64,000 nucleotides of DNA, taken from NCBI GenBank assembly GCA_028753945.1, contig JAPNXP010000015.1, forward strand, positions 1,550,001-1,614,000, in the 5' to 3' direction. Under the pieces are notes generated by a model. It saw nothing but the letters and a program-made list of their open reading frames with translations, was not told the DNA's origin and searched no databases. This DNA is from Hexactinellida sp. DTS-2022. Its lineage: Eukaryota > Porifera > Hexactinellida. A program made the translations under genes and the position numbers. Below are positions 22,775-33,174 of this stretch, in pieces; within the stretch, counting starts at the first letter, position 1; each line of letters begins with the position of its first letter.

Positions 22775-22841
22775 TGGGCGGGCCACCAAAATATAGGCAG
22801 CGGGTCACTTTTGGGCCGCGGCCACTAATTGAAGAGCCCTG
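22775..22841 (-). mobile_element. hAT terminus fragment
   Basis: Read on the minus strand, CAGGGCTCTTCAATTAGTGG begins a typical hAT end followed by a GC-rich subterminal block. No partner end was found, so it is a truncated remnant abutting the next MITE. Confidence 0.45.
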
Positions 22842-23179
22842 CAGTACACCCTCGCTAATCCGAACAGAGGTGTTCCTATTCGAAAAAAATCTGTTCCGAT
22901 TAGTGAATTCGTTCGGATTAGTGAAGTAATACATTTTATATAGGCCTCTATAGAATGAGACCCCGATAATCTGAACCAAATTTGTCCAAACCTTTTTAAT
23001 CCAAACTCAACATATAGTATATTACTTAAAATACCTTTCTGAGACTTATTTTTATATTTCCGTTGTAATATACAAATATTAAGATTTTTCCCAAATTGAT
23101 GCGATAAGTATTTTGGGATCTCCTGTTCCGACTAGCGAGGGTTCGGATTAGCAAGGTTCGGATTAGTAAGGGTGTACTG
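22842..23179. mobile_element. Tc1/mariner-like MITE in the RNF213-like intron
   Basis: CAGTACACCCTCGCTAATCC and its complement at the right end (CGGATTAGTAAGGGTGTACTG, here split by short variation) bound 338 bases. Internal GTTCGGATTAG iterations occur near both ends. TA follows the right end but does not precede the left. Confidence 0.7.
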
Positions 23180-23263
23180 TACTAGTACTTAATATTATTG
23201 GGGTGATCCTGATTTATATATTCTCAATGTTACAATTTCAATATTGCTTATTTCGTTCTACAG

Positions 23264-23801
23264 GTTGAAAGGGCGTTACGGCTGAAACACGTCCTCAGCT
23301 TCTGGAGTCTCCTGTCTGTTGAAAAAGCTCGGAAGCTCTCTATTCTCGGTCAGGTGTGTACTTTGTATTCCCACATCTGTAGAATCAGCTAGATATGAAA
23401 TTAATATTCTACAGATTCCATTCTCATCTCTGAGAGACGTGTTTCAGGAAGCTGTTAGTGAGGAGGAGAGAAGACAGATAGGACAGAGCTGTAACCACTT
23501 CCCAGTGGAGAAGGTACTGGTGTATCTCCACGAGTTCATCCTCTTCTTTCTGCTTGAGAGGGGCGATGATGTGAAAAATTATGGGTGAGTTCTCTTTTAT
23601 TTGCAACTAAGAAATATGCTACTTACATTCTCTCATAGACTGAAAGAGAGTATAAATGAATACGCTGATGAGAAAGAGTGGAAGGTTCCTCCTGGATTCT
23701 CCTCTCATTTCCCTGAAAGAATAAAGCTATCACAATGTGCTGCTGCATGGGCTGTATTAGCTCTACAAGAACACAGAATTTATAATCCACAAACTAACTG
23801 A
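23264..23801 (+). CDS. RNF213-like: RNF213-like gene, last three exons
   Basis: Exons 23264-23353, 23415-23584 and 23639-23801 (stop TGA at 23799) continue the frame left at 11622. The phase is preserved across the 11.6 kb intron. The first exon reads VERALRLKHVLSFWSLLS, resembling the LKHV-x-x-LW stretch near the end of RNF213. The last ends in PPGFSSHFPERIKLSQCAAAW, a position-conserved C-terminal signature. All acceptors are CAG/TAG and the donors are GTGTGT and GTGAGT. The intact frame suggests the gene is still under selection. Confidence 0.87.
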
Positions 23802-24020
23802 CGTGTCTATGTAACATTGAATGCGCAATTTTCTAATCACCTCATTTTGAAGTACATTGTTGTCATTCGATTTTGAGCATTAGTTTTTTATATGGATTAA
23901 CAATCTATTAGTAGTCAATGATTTATTTGGTTCCACTTGTTTTTCCCCCGCATATTTTATTTCATCCGTAGTAATTAACTAACTTCAATTGACTTTAGAT
24001 TAAGAAATATTTTAAATGGC

Positions 24021-24026
24021 AATAAA
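24021..24026 (+). terminator. Candidate polyadenylation signal
   Basis: AATAAA lies about 220 bases downstream of the RNF213-like stop codon, in AT-rich DNA. The position suits the gene's 3' end, but no transcript evidence is available. Confidence 0.45.
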
Positions 24027-24067
24027 AGTTATTAACTGTCTACTGCCCAAGCGTGTTATATGTAGTA

Positions 24068-24680
24068 TTTTACTGTGCCGACTACACTTTAGTATAGTGG
24101 CCCAGTATTGAAATCACTGCCTTTAATATTTTTTACTGTGCCGACTATACTATAGCATAGTGGCCCAGTATTGAAATGACTGCCTTTAATATTTACTGTG
24201 CCGACTATACTTTAGTATAGTGGCCCAGTATTGAAATCACTTCCTTTAATTTTTTTCCTGTCTCCATAGACGGTACCCTGGCCAGATTTCTATAGTTGAT
24301 GGGCTGAAACTTGGCATATAGGTGCATATTTACCGTCTAATTTGCACCTGGGGTTACAATTTTTGATTAGCACGTTTTGGACACATTTTTAACAACTTTC
24401 AAAATTTGTCTGGTCCATAACTCAATAATGTTTTACTAAACCCTCAATTTTTATTTCACTTTTGGATTCATCATAAAATTCTGCGTCTGATGGAAGAAGA
24501 AAGTTTTTTTATAATGGGTTTAATTTCTGCCATAAATGGGAGTTGAAATTTCTTTGTTTACTCACACTTCAATTTCAGTAAAACTGTTAAATTTAATTCT
24601 ATTGTTTCAACTTGTAAGAATTATATTGATTTAACTTGTTAATTCCTACTCTATTGATTCAACTTGCGATAAATATATTG
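24068..24680 (+). mobile_element. Dispersed element headed by a 62-base tandem repeat, copy 1
   Basis: Three units of about 62 bases (24068-24252), each with TACTGTGCCGACTATAC and TAGTATAGTGGCCCAGT flanking a small palindrome, are followed by sequence that recurs after a similar array at 48849. Shared blocks include GTGCACCTGG/TTGCACCTGG, TTTTTGATTA, TTTTGGACACATTTTT and TTCTATTGTTTCAACTTGT. Tandem repeats at one end of a dispersed core are known from non-autonomous Helitron relatives. That assignment is only a guess. Confidence 0.6.
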
Positions 24681-25500
24681 ATTTCACTTATAAATTCCAG
24701 CTGGCTTCTATTTAATTGTAGTATTACTATAAGTACAATGGATTAAATAAAGTAATTTAATATAAGGAATTTGTTGACTTAACTACTCACCGTGGATAAC
24801 ATTGCTAAAATAAATAACTAATAATATAATTTATTATCAATACATAATGAATGAATGGCATTCATCTTCATTCATGGTGAATAGAAGAAAACCACGTTAT
24901 TCGATATAAATTACTACTCTAGGTGTGCGTATTATAATCAGGTCGCTTAAACATATAATTTTAGCCGAATCGGGATACGCTGTACAAGTTAATATTTACG
25001 TAATCTTTGTGACCCCAGCATCAAATTTTTCCGCAGCCCCACGACAAACAGATACATTTTCGATGTCATCTTGGTTTGTTAAAATTTCGGCTCTACTAAA
25101 TCGCCGATATTACCCCGAACGCGAACTATTTCAAAATCTATTCTGGTCAACTTGTACCGATCAGATCCGTTGTCCACATGAAATTATCCGTCGTATAATG
25201 GGTATTTGCCCATAGTTTATCCTTAGCAACGCAATAATGTTTTTGGAATGTGACAACATTCCTTCTTCTGATTGTGACTCTAAAAATCTATATAATTCAT
25301 TGTTTCCCCCTTACCCATAGTGCTTAATTCGATTTATGTCAACGTTGATACATATAAATTACATGATAGTATAACTTTGCCATGCATTCTGCATTAACAG
25401 CGCAACGCTTGCTTAGTTTATTCCTTTCAGTTTTAGTATATTTTGAATCCCTAAACGAGCGAGGTAACTAAAAGTACACAGATCATGATCCTAAGATACA
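24681..25500. other. No gene recognised
   Basis: AT-rich DNA with a 96-codon plus frame (24925-25215) that resembles nothing I know and has no clear splice context. I see no repeat termini. Confidence 0.4.
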
Positions 25501-25504
25501 CACA

Positions 25505-25625
25505 GATCATAATCCGAGCGAGGTAGCCAGCGAGAAATCTTCTTTGGGTATACAGGGATTTAGTTCCAATGTACAGGAGTAAATTGTGGCCATGTACAGG
25601 GATATGACTCTAATAGGTTGGCACT
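25505..25625 (+). repeat. Dispersed repeat, inverse copy near 51.6 kb
   Basis: Blocks TGTACAGGGATATGACTC and CCAATGTACAGG recur inverted at about 51545-51660 (GAGTCATATCCCTGTACGAG, CCCCTGTACATTGG). Both copies also have an AGCGAGCGAG/CTCGCTCGCT-rich end. The class is unknown. Confidence 0.5.
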
Positions 25626-25733
25626 TGGCAGGTTTGTGTCGGACATAGTTTCTTAGGTCGGGACAAATCCCATCAAGGGTTCTGGATGGATTGTTAAAGG
25701 AAATATTTAGTCCTGAGATAAAATAACTATGAC

Positions 25734-26006
25734 TAGCGGATCCAGAAATGTTAAAAAGGGGGGGACCCAAGAAATAATGCTTGCGAGGCGAGCAATTTCT
25801 AAGGGGGTCTGGTGGCTTACCCCAAAGAATTCCTTGACTTATATACACTCAGGAGTAATTGTAATGCTAATTTTTTTATTAGGAGCCCTAATTCAAACTT
25901 GAGGCTGAAGTTCCTTATTTATTTTGTCAATCTCAGCCTCAATTCCAGTCAATTTAGTTTCGAAGTGGGGACCAGGCCCCTTGGGGCCCCCCCTGGATCC
26001 GCCTCT
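25734..26006. mobile_element. hAT-like MITE with CGGATCC termini
   Basis: TAGCGGATCCAG at the left and CTGGATCCGCCTCTG at the right flank G/C-run subterminal blocks. The adjoining ACTATGAC and ACTATAAA agree at 6 of 8 positions, suggesting an old 8-base duplication. Confidence 0.6.
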
Positions 26007-26373
26007 GACTATAAAGATTCATACGGTACTATTAGAAACTATAAATAATATTACTAATAAGTTATTAGTAATTTAGAAAATAATCAAATAGTATTAGAGG
26101 TTAGGGACAATAATTGAGGTAATTATAATATCTGACACAACTGCACACTAATTAAGACAATATAGTGGAAATCAAAACTCGTTGCTATAGCTATACCATG
26201 GATGCAGTTATACCGTCTGATTTTTGCTCGTTCCTGAAAAATTTAACTGTCTCAGGTTGAATATTAGAAGGTACACATTTAATTAGAATGTATTCAATTA
26301 ATTGTTTTCTTGATTGTGTTGTAATTAAGACAACATTTTAATTGTAATGAATACAAAAGAGTTTGATAATATA

Positions 26374-26769
26374 TAGGGCTGAAACGAATATAACGAATAT
26401 TTGAATATTCGTTCGAATTGATTGAACGAATATTCGTTACGAAACGAATATTCGTTTGGACGAATATTAGATTGAAACGGATATTCGTTGAATCTTTTGG
26501 ACAACAACAATACTTTTGTATAGCTTAGAGATATCGTAAATATAAATTCCTACTTAAATTAGCTGATTATTAGTTAACTTGTGTATAATACACTTTGTAA
26601 CTATTATTATACCATTCTAACATTATCAAAAACCTATTTTCCAATGTATTTTGTCTCTAGAAATTTATTTAATGCTTAGTCATCCAAACGAACGAATATT
26701 CGAATATTCTTTCGTTTAGACTTTAGAGAAAGGTTGTTCGTTACATTTCGAATATTCGTTTCAGCCCTA
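26374..26769. mobile_element. hAT MITE with perfect target duplication
   Basis: TAGGGCTGAAACGAATA and its complement bound 396 bases, between identical 8-mers ATAATATA (26366-26373 and 26770-26777). Subterminal iterations of CGAATATTCG fill both ends. It ends about 43 bases before the P-type element. Confidence 0.9.
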
Positions 26770-26811
26770 ATAATATATCTCGATATTTATCTTCGAATGT
26801 GTATCCCACAC

Positions 26812-29800
26812 CATAGCAATCTATATACTAAGGCAATGGCAGTCTATTGAATTTATGGACCATGGACTGCGAAGTAATGCTAATTTTGAATTACATTATG
26901 GAGGCTGTTTTAGCTAATATTTTATAAAAAACTAACTAACTAGAGTATATTTAATCATCCCTATCCTATAAATGCATTTACTAATGGTTCTGACAACATT
27001 CAAAAATATCATATTTCGTATCACCGGAATCTCTCAACTAAAATTATGTTGAAGAAGTAAAAATTGTCATAAGTTATAATAAAAATCTCATAAATACATG
27101 CTATACTTTAGTTAGTAAACTTTAGAGTCCTATCTTAGGGCTACTTTTTGTGATATAACCAAAGATGCGCATAATAACTATCATTTTATTACCACATCAT
27201 AGCAACCCATAATTGTTATTTACAATATTTATTATATATTAGCAATTTTGAAAATATTGTTGTTTATTCTACTAGTGCTTTGAATACCATTCTAATAAGA
27301 TGACAACTTGTATTGTACCTGGTTGTAATTCCAACTACCATAATCAAATGAAGTTTACTTCTATCTTTTCTTTTCCTAATGACATCGTTTTGCGTGAGAA
27401 GTGGTTCCGAGCGATACCTAGGCCGCGAGAAGATTATGAGATGAACAAACATTTAATTAAAGGTGAACTTTTTATTATTACACAATTTGAATTTGATATT
27501 CCTTATATTCATTTATATTTTAAGGTTTGTATACACCATTTTCATGAGGAGGACATTGAGAGAACATTTCTATTCCATGATGGGACTAAGATGGTGGAGA
27601 TGGTAAAGAAGAAGATCACTCTGAAGAAGTCCGCAGTACCATCTATCTTCCCAAACTGCCCTAGTTATTTGACAGATGTGGCTACAAAACCCCAAAGACT
27701 CTCATGGCACGATAAGGAGCAGAAAAGAGTTCAAGAAGCTTGCGAGAAAAGCCGCATTGATCATGGAGAAACTGAGGCTAAGTTTATCATTTCTACTCTT
27801 AGTTGCATTTTTAGTAAATTGTATCTAATTCAACTACCTAATGGTTGGCTTACCCATCAACCCAATTTCAATACCATCATATTTCTTAAAATTCAATTTG
27901 ATAATAACATATCAACCATCGACCGTTCTATTATTGTTGATGAAAATCTATTTTGCAAAGCTTTTTATAGGCAAACTTATAAGATTGAGTTATCTTGTCA
28001 TACTCTCAATGATATTAGGTCATTAGAAAATATCATACATGAAGTTGAATTATTTGAAATCAGCCATGATAACCATAATTACTCCAGTTCTTCAGCTACG
28101 CCTTTGATAAACCACATCGAAAATGCAATTCACAACATTTCTAGTGCTATTAATACATTAGAGCCCAGTAATTCCTCAGATTTGGAAATCGAGAGGGATT
28201 CTATGCGTATTCGTCTTAATTTTTTGCTAGATCAGTTGAAATACCTAATTGTCGATAAACACGGTCGCCGTTATAACATCCTCACTCAGGTCTTTGGTTT
28301 GAAAATTCACGGAATTTCTCCAGCTTGTTATCGTCTTATTCAAGGTTCTAATTGTCTAATTCTTCCACATGAGCGTAATTTATTAAAGATCAAAAATAGC
28401 ATTGGCTTAGAAAGTGAGTATACTAAAATTCTTAAAGAAGTTGCTACCACATTTAATGATTTAGAGCGCCATGTCATTCTTCAAATGGATGAGGTTCACA
28501 TTCGTAGTGATGCATCTTATAAGGGAGGTAGGGTAATCGGGTCGATTGACAATCCAGATGATCCACATACTACAGTCTTTTCGATTATGGTTTCTAGTTT
28601 ATCGACCAAATTTTCTACTATTGTTCGATTAATTCCTCTAGGTTCCTCTTCTGCAGAAACATTGTATCCAGTTGTGAACTCCACTATTCGTGACATTGAA
28701 TCTTGCGGTCTTTCTGTTGAAGCTGTGTGTACAGATAATTATCCATTGAACGTGCGTCTATACAAATTGTTTTCAGCTGATTCGAAATTAGAACCAAAAG
28801 TACAACACCCATGTAACCCACAAAGAAGTTTATTTCTGTTTTTTGATATCGTTCATATCATCAAGTCTATCCGGAATAATTGGTTAAATCTTAAGGATTA
28901 TGAGAACACGTTCATTTTTCCAAAATTTGATGAATGTCAATTCAGTGCAAGAAAAGTCGTCTCCAATAAAAGTTTAATTGTTTCTATCCCGACTGCGAAT
29001 ATATCAATAGATCATTTTACCTCTAGCTCTACCTATCCTGTACTATGTTATGCACCCTTTCAAGACATCCGTAACTTGTTCAAATCCGATAAGTTTAATA
29101 TCCTAAAACGAGCACCCAAATTGACAGCTAAAGCGTGTTGGCCCTCTAGGTTAGAAAGACAAAACGTCAGTTTAGCACTGAAAATATTCCATGAAACAAC
29201 ATCTGCAGGTTTATTAGCCTGGAAATTGGAAAATAACATAGTGGATACCACTCAAACTGTAGAATTTCTTGATATAATGAGCAAAGTGTGGAAGATATTT
29301 AATGTAAATTGGGTCGGAAAGAATATTCGCTTTAAGGATGATTATTTAGCTCCAATTTATCCAGCAGATTTCCGTTTACAATATATAAGTAAAGTTGTCT
29401 CTTGGTTAGATAATTGGGTAAATCTGCCATTTATATCGGGAAAGTTAACTCCGCAAACTTTTACCAGTTTTCGACACACATGTGAGGCGTTGCCACTGCT
29501 GGTCAAACAACTTATCGAGAACTGCGGGTATAAGTACCTTCTCACTGCGAGGATCCAAAATGACTCTCTAGAACACCACTTTGGTTTATATAGACAAATG
29601 TCAGGGTCTCACTATCACATTTCATATAACCAAATCTTAGAAAGCGAACGCAGACTTCAACTTTCGAACATATTAAAGGTGTTTGCTATAAAATATGGTT
29701 CCACTAACACTGAAGACAGTGTTTCCTTAAAAGAATATCTTGCTCAATTTTCGGATGATGTAGATTCCATAAGCGACGAACAACTCAGCTTTGATATTGA

Positions 29801-30738
29801 ATTGTACATACATAAATTGAATGAAATTTTTCTCCCAGACTTCGAGGTTTCTCAGATTGAATGTCTGATCTATATAGCGGGATATGCAGTCTTCTCTTAC
29901 TTTAAAAAATCTAATGGGTGTCTATCTTGTCATAATTTCTTAACAACAGATAAACCTCTTGAAGTTAATAATGATGTTGGGTCCCAGTATACCTTGATTG
30001 ATCTGGTGGATAGAGGCTCCCTGAAGTATCCTTCTTATCATGTGGTAAAATCTCTTTTTATATTGTATGAAACTTTTGTAAAGATTGATAACTGCGATTG
30101 CTTTAAAAAAGAATTCTATTCTGGACCATCCCGAAACTTGCTGGTAAACATATGTATGAACATTATTGCAGAGAGGAATAATAACGTGTGGAAAGATTGG
30201 TGCATATGTAATGTTTGGAACTGGGATATTCTCAAAAAGCTTTGTGTAACTTGGGCAAACATAATCTTGTCAAAGAGGGTTCGTAATTACAATGTCGCCG
30301 TTTTAAAAAGGGATAATACCAAACTTAAAAAATACAACTAATACTTAAGTAATTATTTGTTTCCTCTAGATATACGTACTACAAGAAGTTTGTCAGTGTT
30401 TAGAAGATGGTGTGCAAGAAGTAGATGATCCCTGGCTGCTACGGACTGAATTTACTATGTTTTGTACTTATTTGTGTATTAATATGTGTAGTAATATTGG
30501 TATTTGTTGTTAAGAGTTTCCAATTAAAATTTACATGTTTCCAATTATATTTATTGTTAATATTGAGCTGGATATTACTATAAGTTGAACGTGGAAGAAA
30601 GAGCTATAATTCAGGAGCATTTAGTTGTATTAATAGATTAAGTAGCAACATATGAAAAGTTTGAAATTAGCATTACTTCGCAGTCCATGGTCCATAAATT
30701 CAATAGACTGCCATTGCCTTAGTATATAGATTGCTATG
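26812..30738. mobile_element. P2: apparently complete P-type transposon
   Basis: Inverted terminal repeats of 75 bases are identical (start CATAGCAATCTATATACTAA) and are flanked by the direct 7-mer CCCACAC (26805-26811, 30739-30745). The element is 3.93 kb and contains one long open transposase frame. Perfect termini, an intact duplication and an open frame point to recent insertion. Confidence 0.93.
27300..30341 (+). CDS. THAP-domain P-element-type transposase (P2)
   Basis: An open frame of 1013 codons. The THAP zinc finger occupies roughly residues 1-120: CIVPGC, a tryptophan (REKWFRAIP), CIHHF and AVPSIFPNC. The RNase-H-like nuclease follows, with first acidic block ILQMDEVHIRSD (about residue 395), second block VCTDNYPLNVRLYKLF, then a FFDIVHIIKSIRNNW block ahead of the inserted domain. 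The late catalytic Glu block is RIQNDSLEHHFGLYRQMSG. All are expected of P/THAP9 transposases, which cut and paste DNA and in Drosophila bind GTP. Oddly, 21 AT-rich codons (GELFIITQ...HLYFK) split the THAP finger between HLIK and VCIHHF. This looks like a retained intron, but the best GT-AG pair would remove 62 bases and break the frame. Confidence 0.92.
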   Translation: MTTCIVPGCNSNYHNQMKFTSIFSFPNDIVLREKWFRAIPRPREDYEMNKHLIKGELFIITQFEFDIPYIHLYFKVCIHHFHEEDIERTFLFHDGTKMVEMVKKKITLKKSAVPSIFPNCPSYLTDVATKPQRLSWHDKEQKRVQEACEKSRIDHGETEAKFIISTLSCIFSKLYLIQLPNGWLTHQPNFNTIIFLKIQFDNNISTIDRSIIVDENLFCKAFYRQTYKIELSCHTLNDIRSLENIIHEVELFEISHDNHNYSSSSATPLINHIENAIHNISSAINTLEPSNSSDLEIERDSMRIRLNFLLDQLKYLIVDKHGRRYNILTQVFGLKIHGISPACYRLIQGSNCLILPHERNLLKIKNSIGLESEYTKILKEVATTFNDLERHVILQMDEVHIRSDASYKGGRVIGSIDNPDDPHTTVFSIMVSSLSTKFSTIVRLIPLGSSSAETLYPVVNSTIRDIESCGLSVEAVCTDNYPLNVRLYKLFSADSKLEPKVQHPCNPQRSLFLFFDIVHIIKSIRNNWLNLKDYENTFIFPKFDECQFSARKVVSNKSLIVSIPTANISIDHFTSSSTYPVLCYAPFQDIRNLFKSDKFNILKRAPKLTAKACWPSRLERQNVSLALKIFHETTSAGLLAWKLENNIVDTTQTVEFLDIMSKVWKIFNVNWVGKNIRFKDDYLAPIYPADFRLQYISKVVSWLDNWVNLPFISGKLTPQTFTSFRHTCEALPLLVKQLIENCGYKYLLTARIQNDSLEHHFGLYRQMSGSHYHISYNQILESERRLQLSNILKVFAIKYGSTNTEDSVSLKEYLAQFSDDVDSISDEQLSFDIELYIHKLNEIFLPDFEVSQIECLIYIAGYAVFSYFKKSNGCLSCHNFLTTDKPLEVNNDVGSQYTLIDLVDRGSLKYPSYHVVKSLFILYETFVKIDNCDCFKKEFYSGPSRNLLVNICMNIIAERNNNVWKDWCICNVWNWDILKKLCVTWANIILSKRVRNYNVAVLKRDNTKLKKYN

Positions 30739-30779
30739 CCCACACACATTCTTAAAAGAAAAACAGCAGTCATACAAAG

Positions 30780-31090
30780 AAGAACTTTCGTGTGAGAGCT
30801 AACCAATTTCAGATTGGAGACAACGATAAGATTTTCAAGGTAAATTTCTTATAATATCAGTGTTTATCATACAATTATTGGAACATGTTATTACTGATAA
30901 TTACCGATGAAATAATTGTATTGGACAAATTTGAAGTGTTGCGTAAGATGGAGTAACCGACGCGCTGAAAATGTACCATGATAGTGCAGCCCATGCCGGA
31001 ATCAATGAACTATAAGATCCATCAGACAGAAATATTTTTGGCCAGGCTTGAACAAAGATATTACTCAATATGTAAGATTCTAATCTAATA
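30780..31090 (+). pseudogene. Ty3/gypsy integrase N-terminal fragment
   Basis: Despite stops and a frameshift, the plus strand reads FQIGDNDKIFKV, KMYHDSAAHAGINE and then RSIRQKYFWPGLNKDITQYV. This is the His-His-Cys-Cys zinc-binding region preceding a gypsy-type integrase core (YHD...HAG, then YFWPG...D...YV). The core itself is missing. The minus-strand open frame here is a shadow. Confidence 0.7.
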
Positions 31091-31099
31091 ATCAACAAA

Positions 31100-31616
31100 G
31101 TTTACATTTCTAGATAACTAATTGGTCTTAATTATTGCTAAAATATTATTCACTACAGTAAACCTCTCAATTAATTAATTAATTAATGACACGTACAAAT
31201 TTTTGAATTTATTCAAATTTTAAGTTGTGAGGGAAAATTATCAGGACACAAATCCAGTCAAGAATCAAGCAGGTAATGCAAACTTCAATTAATGAAGTAT
31301 GATTTCATAATTTGCTTGTAATAATTGTTTGCAAAATATTCATTACCCAAGAGCAAAGGAATTTGTTAGACAGATAAAGCTTTGAAAACTTCACAATAGA
31401 TACCTGTTGTTGGAACTATATATCGAGTTATAATTACGCAAGAATGCAAGTACGTCTATATTGTAAACATCCTGTGTTGCCTAGTTGATCAATTCTTTAC
31501 TTTGAGGTCAAAATTTGTCATGTTTGCCAACTAACATCAGCCTTAACTCCTCAACCTCAAAGAAAACTTCAACCAACCCTCCACCAGTTCAGCCTTGGTA
31601 CCGCATTGGTGTAGAT
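31100..31616. other. No gene recognised
   Basis: AT-rich DNA with a TTAATTAA run near 31175 and nothing I could assign. Confidence 0.4.
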
Positions 31617-31619
31617 CTG

Positions 31620-32019
31620 GGGCCTAATTCGCTAACAATTCTTAACATTTTTCTTAACTTTGTATTCTTGAAATTATGAGAGAGGTTATCGAAATTGTAT
31701 TTGAATTACCAGTCTAAAGGTTCGAAATACCTAAAACACCTCGGAAGATAAATTTTGTTCGATTCCTCAAAATTTCTTCAGAGTTATGCCACCATTTAAC
31801 TTAAGCATGACGTCATATTCTTAGAATTTTTCCTAACTCATTTTTATACAAAATTGCACCTTGTTTGTTAGATTTTACAGATAATTTGGTTGGATACGAA
31901 TCTAACCCCTAATTGAAATGCCCATCTAAGCAGGCTTCTTTAATTTCTACTTATTTCTCCTAGAATTTGTATAAATATTAGTTAAGAAAAAAGTTAAGAA
32001 TTGTTTGTGAATAAGGCCC
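31620..32019. mobile_element. Harbinger-type MITE
   Basis: Inverted termini GGGCCTAATTCGCTAACAAT and its close complement lie between direct CTG trinucleotides (31617-31619, 32020-32022). The termini resemble those of the 3648-5569 Harbinger element. It is 400 bases long, non-coding. Confidence 0.82.
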
Positions 32020-32849
32020 CTGGTCTGTGATTTGCAGGAAAACAGTGAAGGCTATAAACACCTCTAGCCCAGCAATATGGTGCAAGATTGTGCATTTTCG
32101 AGATAAAAGTACCAAATTTTGGCACAATTGTAGTATTATAGGTTCTGATCAACTTCTGCTATGGCACATAGCAGAATTTTTGGAAGAACAAAATTTCAGG
32201 GGGTCAAAAATTGGTGCCCAATCGAAATCGCCGGCAGTATAAATACAGGATAGCTCATTCAAATGCATTCTTAACGACTTTATATTGTCAGAACCGTGCT
32301 CAGCACTTAATTTCCAGCATTTTGATAGGTATATTGACCATATTTTGTGAGAATATTTTTGGTTTTCCATAGCAACGCTAAGAATGTGATAACATTCCGA
32401 TCTCCCAATTTGGAGTAACCATATCGAGTGACCCCTTGTTTTTCTCGGGTATGCGTACTGAGTGCGAATATACTATTAGAAACACTCTAAATATTAATTG
32501 TCAAGCCATAAGTATGTATTTATCTTATTCCTTCTCAAAGCCAAGATCTATCCAAGATCAAAAGTAGTAGTTGCTTGAAGGAGCACTTCTGTACTTTGAC
32601 TCAGAAAAAGCCGCAAGAACATGTCTTTTGTACTTGTACTACTTCTAGGCAGCCTTGGACCTGCCATAGTTCCATAGTGCAATGCACATGCTCCCCCATT
32701 TATTTGTCCTTGTGTCAGGCCAGTAGCTAGGGGGAGGCTCGCCGGCTAGGTTAACTTTTGTGATATATCTGACATTTGGATTTGTTGTTGAATTGTATAT
32801 TATTGGTGTTTGAATTTCCTCATGCTCACATTTTGTATTAAACCCTTGA

Positions 32850-33010
32850 ATAATCTAGTATCGCACTAGTACGTAGGTATTGAAATTTGGGTGAATAGTA
32901 CTAGTAGCATTGTATCTGGCTTCCAAGGGCTTCGCCCTGGCCTGGACCCAACTGGGGAGCTAATTGCTCTCCCAGACCCCAAGCTGGCGATGCGATGTCT
33001 TAGAAACCAC
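32850..33010 (+). repeat. Dispersed repeat, inverse partner at 35345-35460
   Basis: TTGTATCTGGCTTCCAAGGG, the CTTCGCCCTGG... block and CAGACCCCAAGCTGGCGA recur in inverse at 35345-35460 in GC-rich form. Ends were not defined. Confidence 0.6.
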
Positions 33011-33174
33011 AGCCTCCCCTATAGCAAATCCTAAATGCACTCCTACCCAGGGTCTTCATATTAAATTATTATACTCAGCTCCCCTGCAATCCTCATAGCC
33101 TCACCCACTACTACTTTCTGGCTACAGGCCTGCCTTGTGTAATAGTGATTTGTTAACCGCCCCCCCCCCCCCTA

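Noticed and set aside
30901-31098. 65-codon minus-strand frame
   Set aside because: The plus strand here carries a recognisable, though broken, gypsy integrase zinc-binding region, so the minus frame is a shadow.
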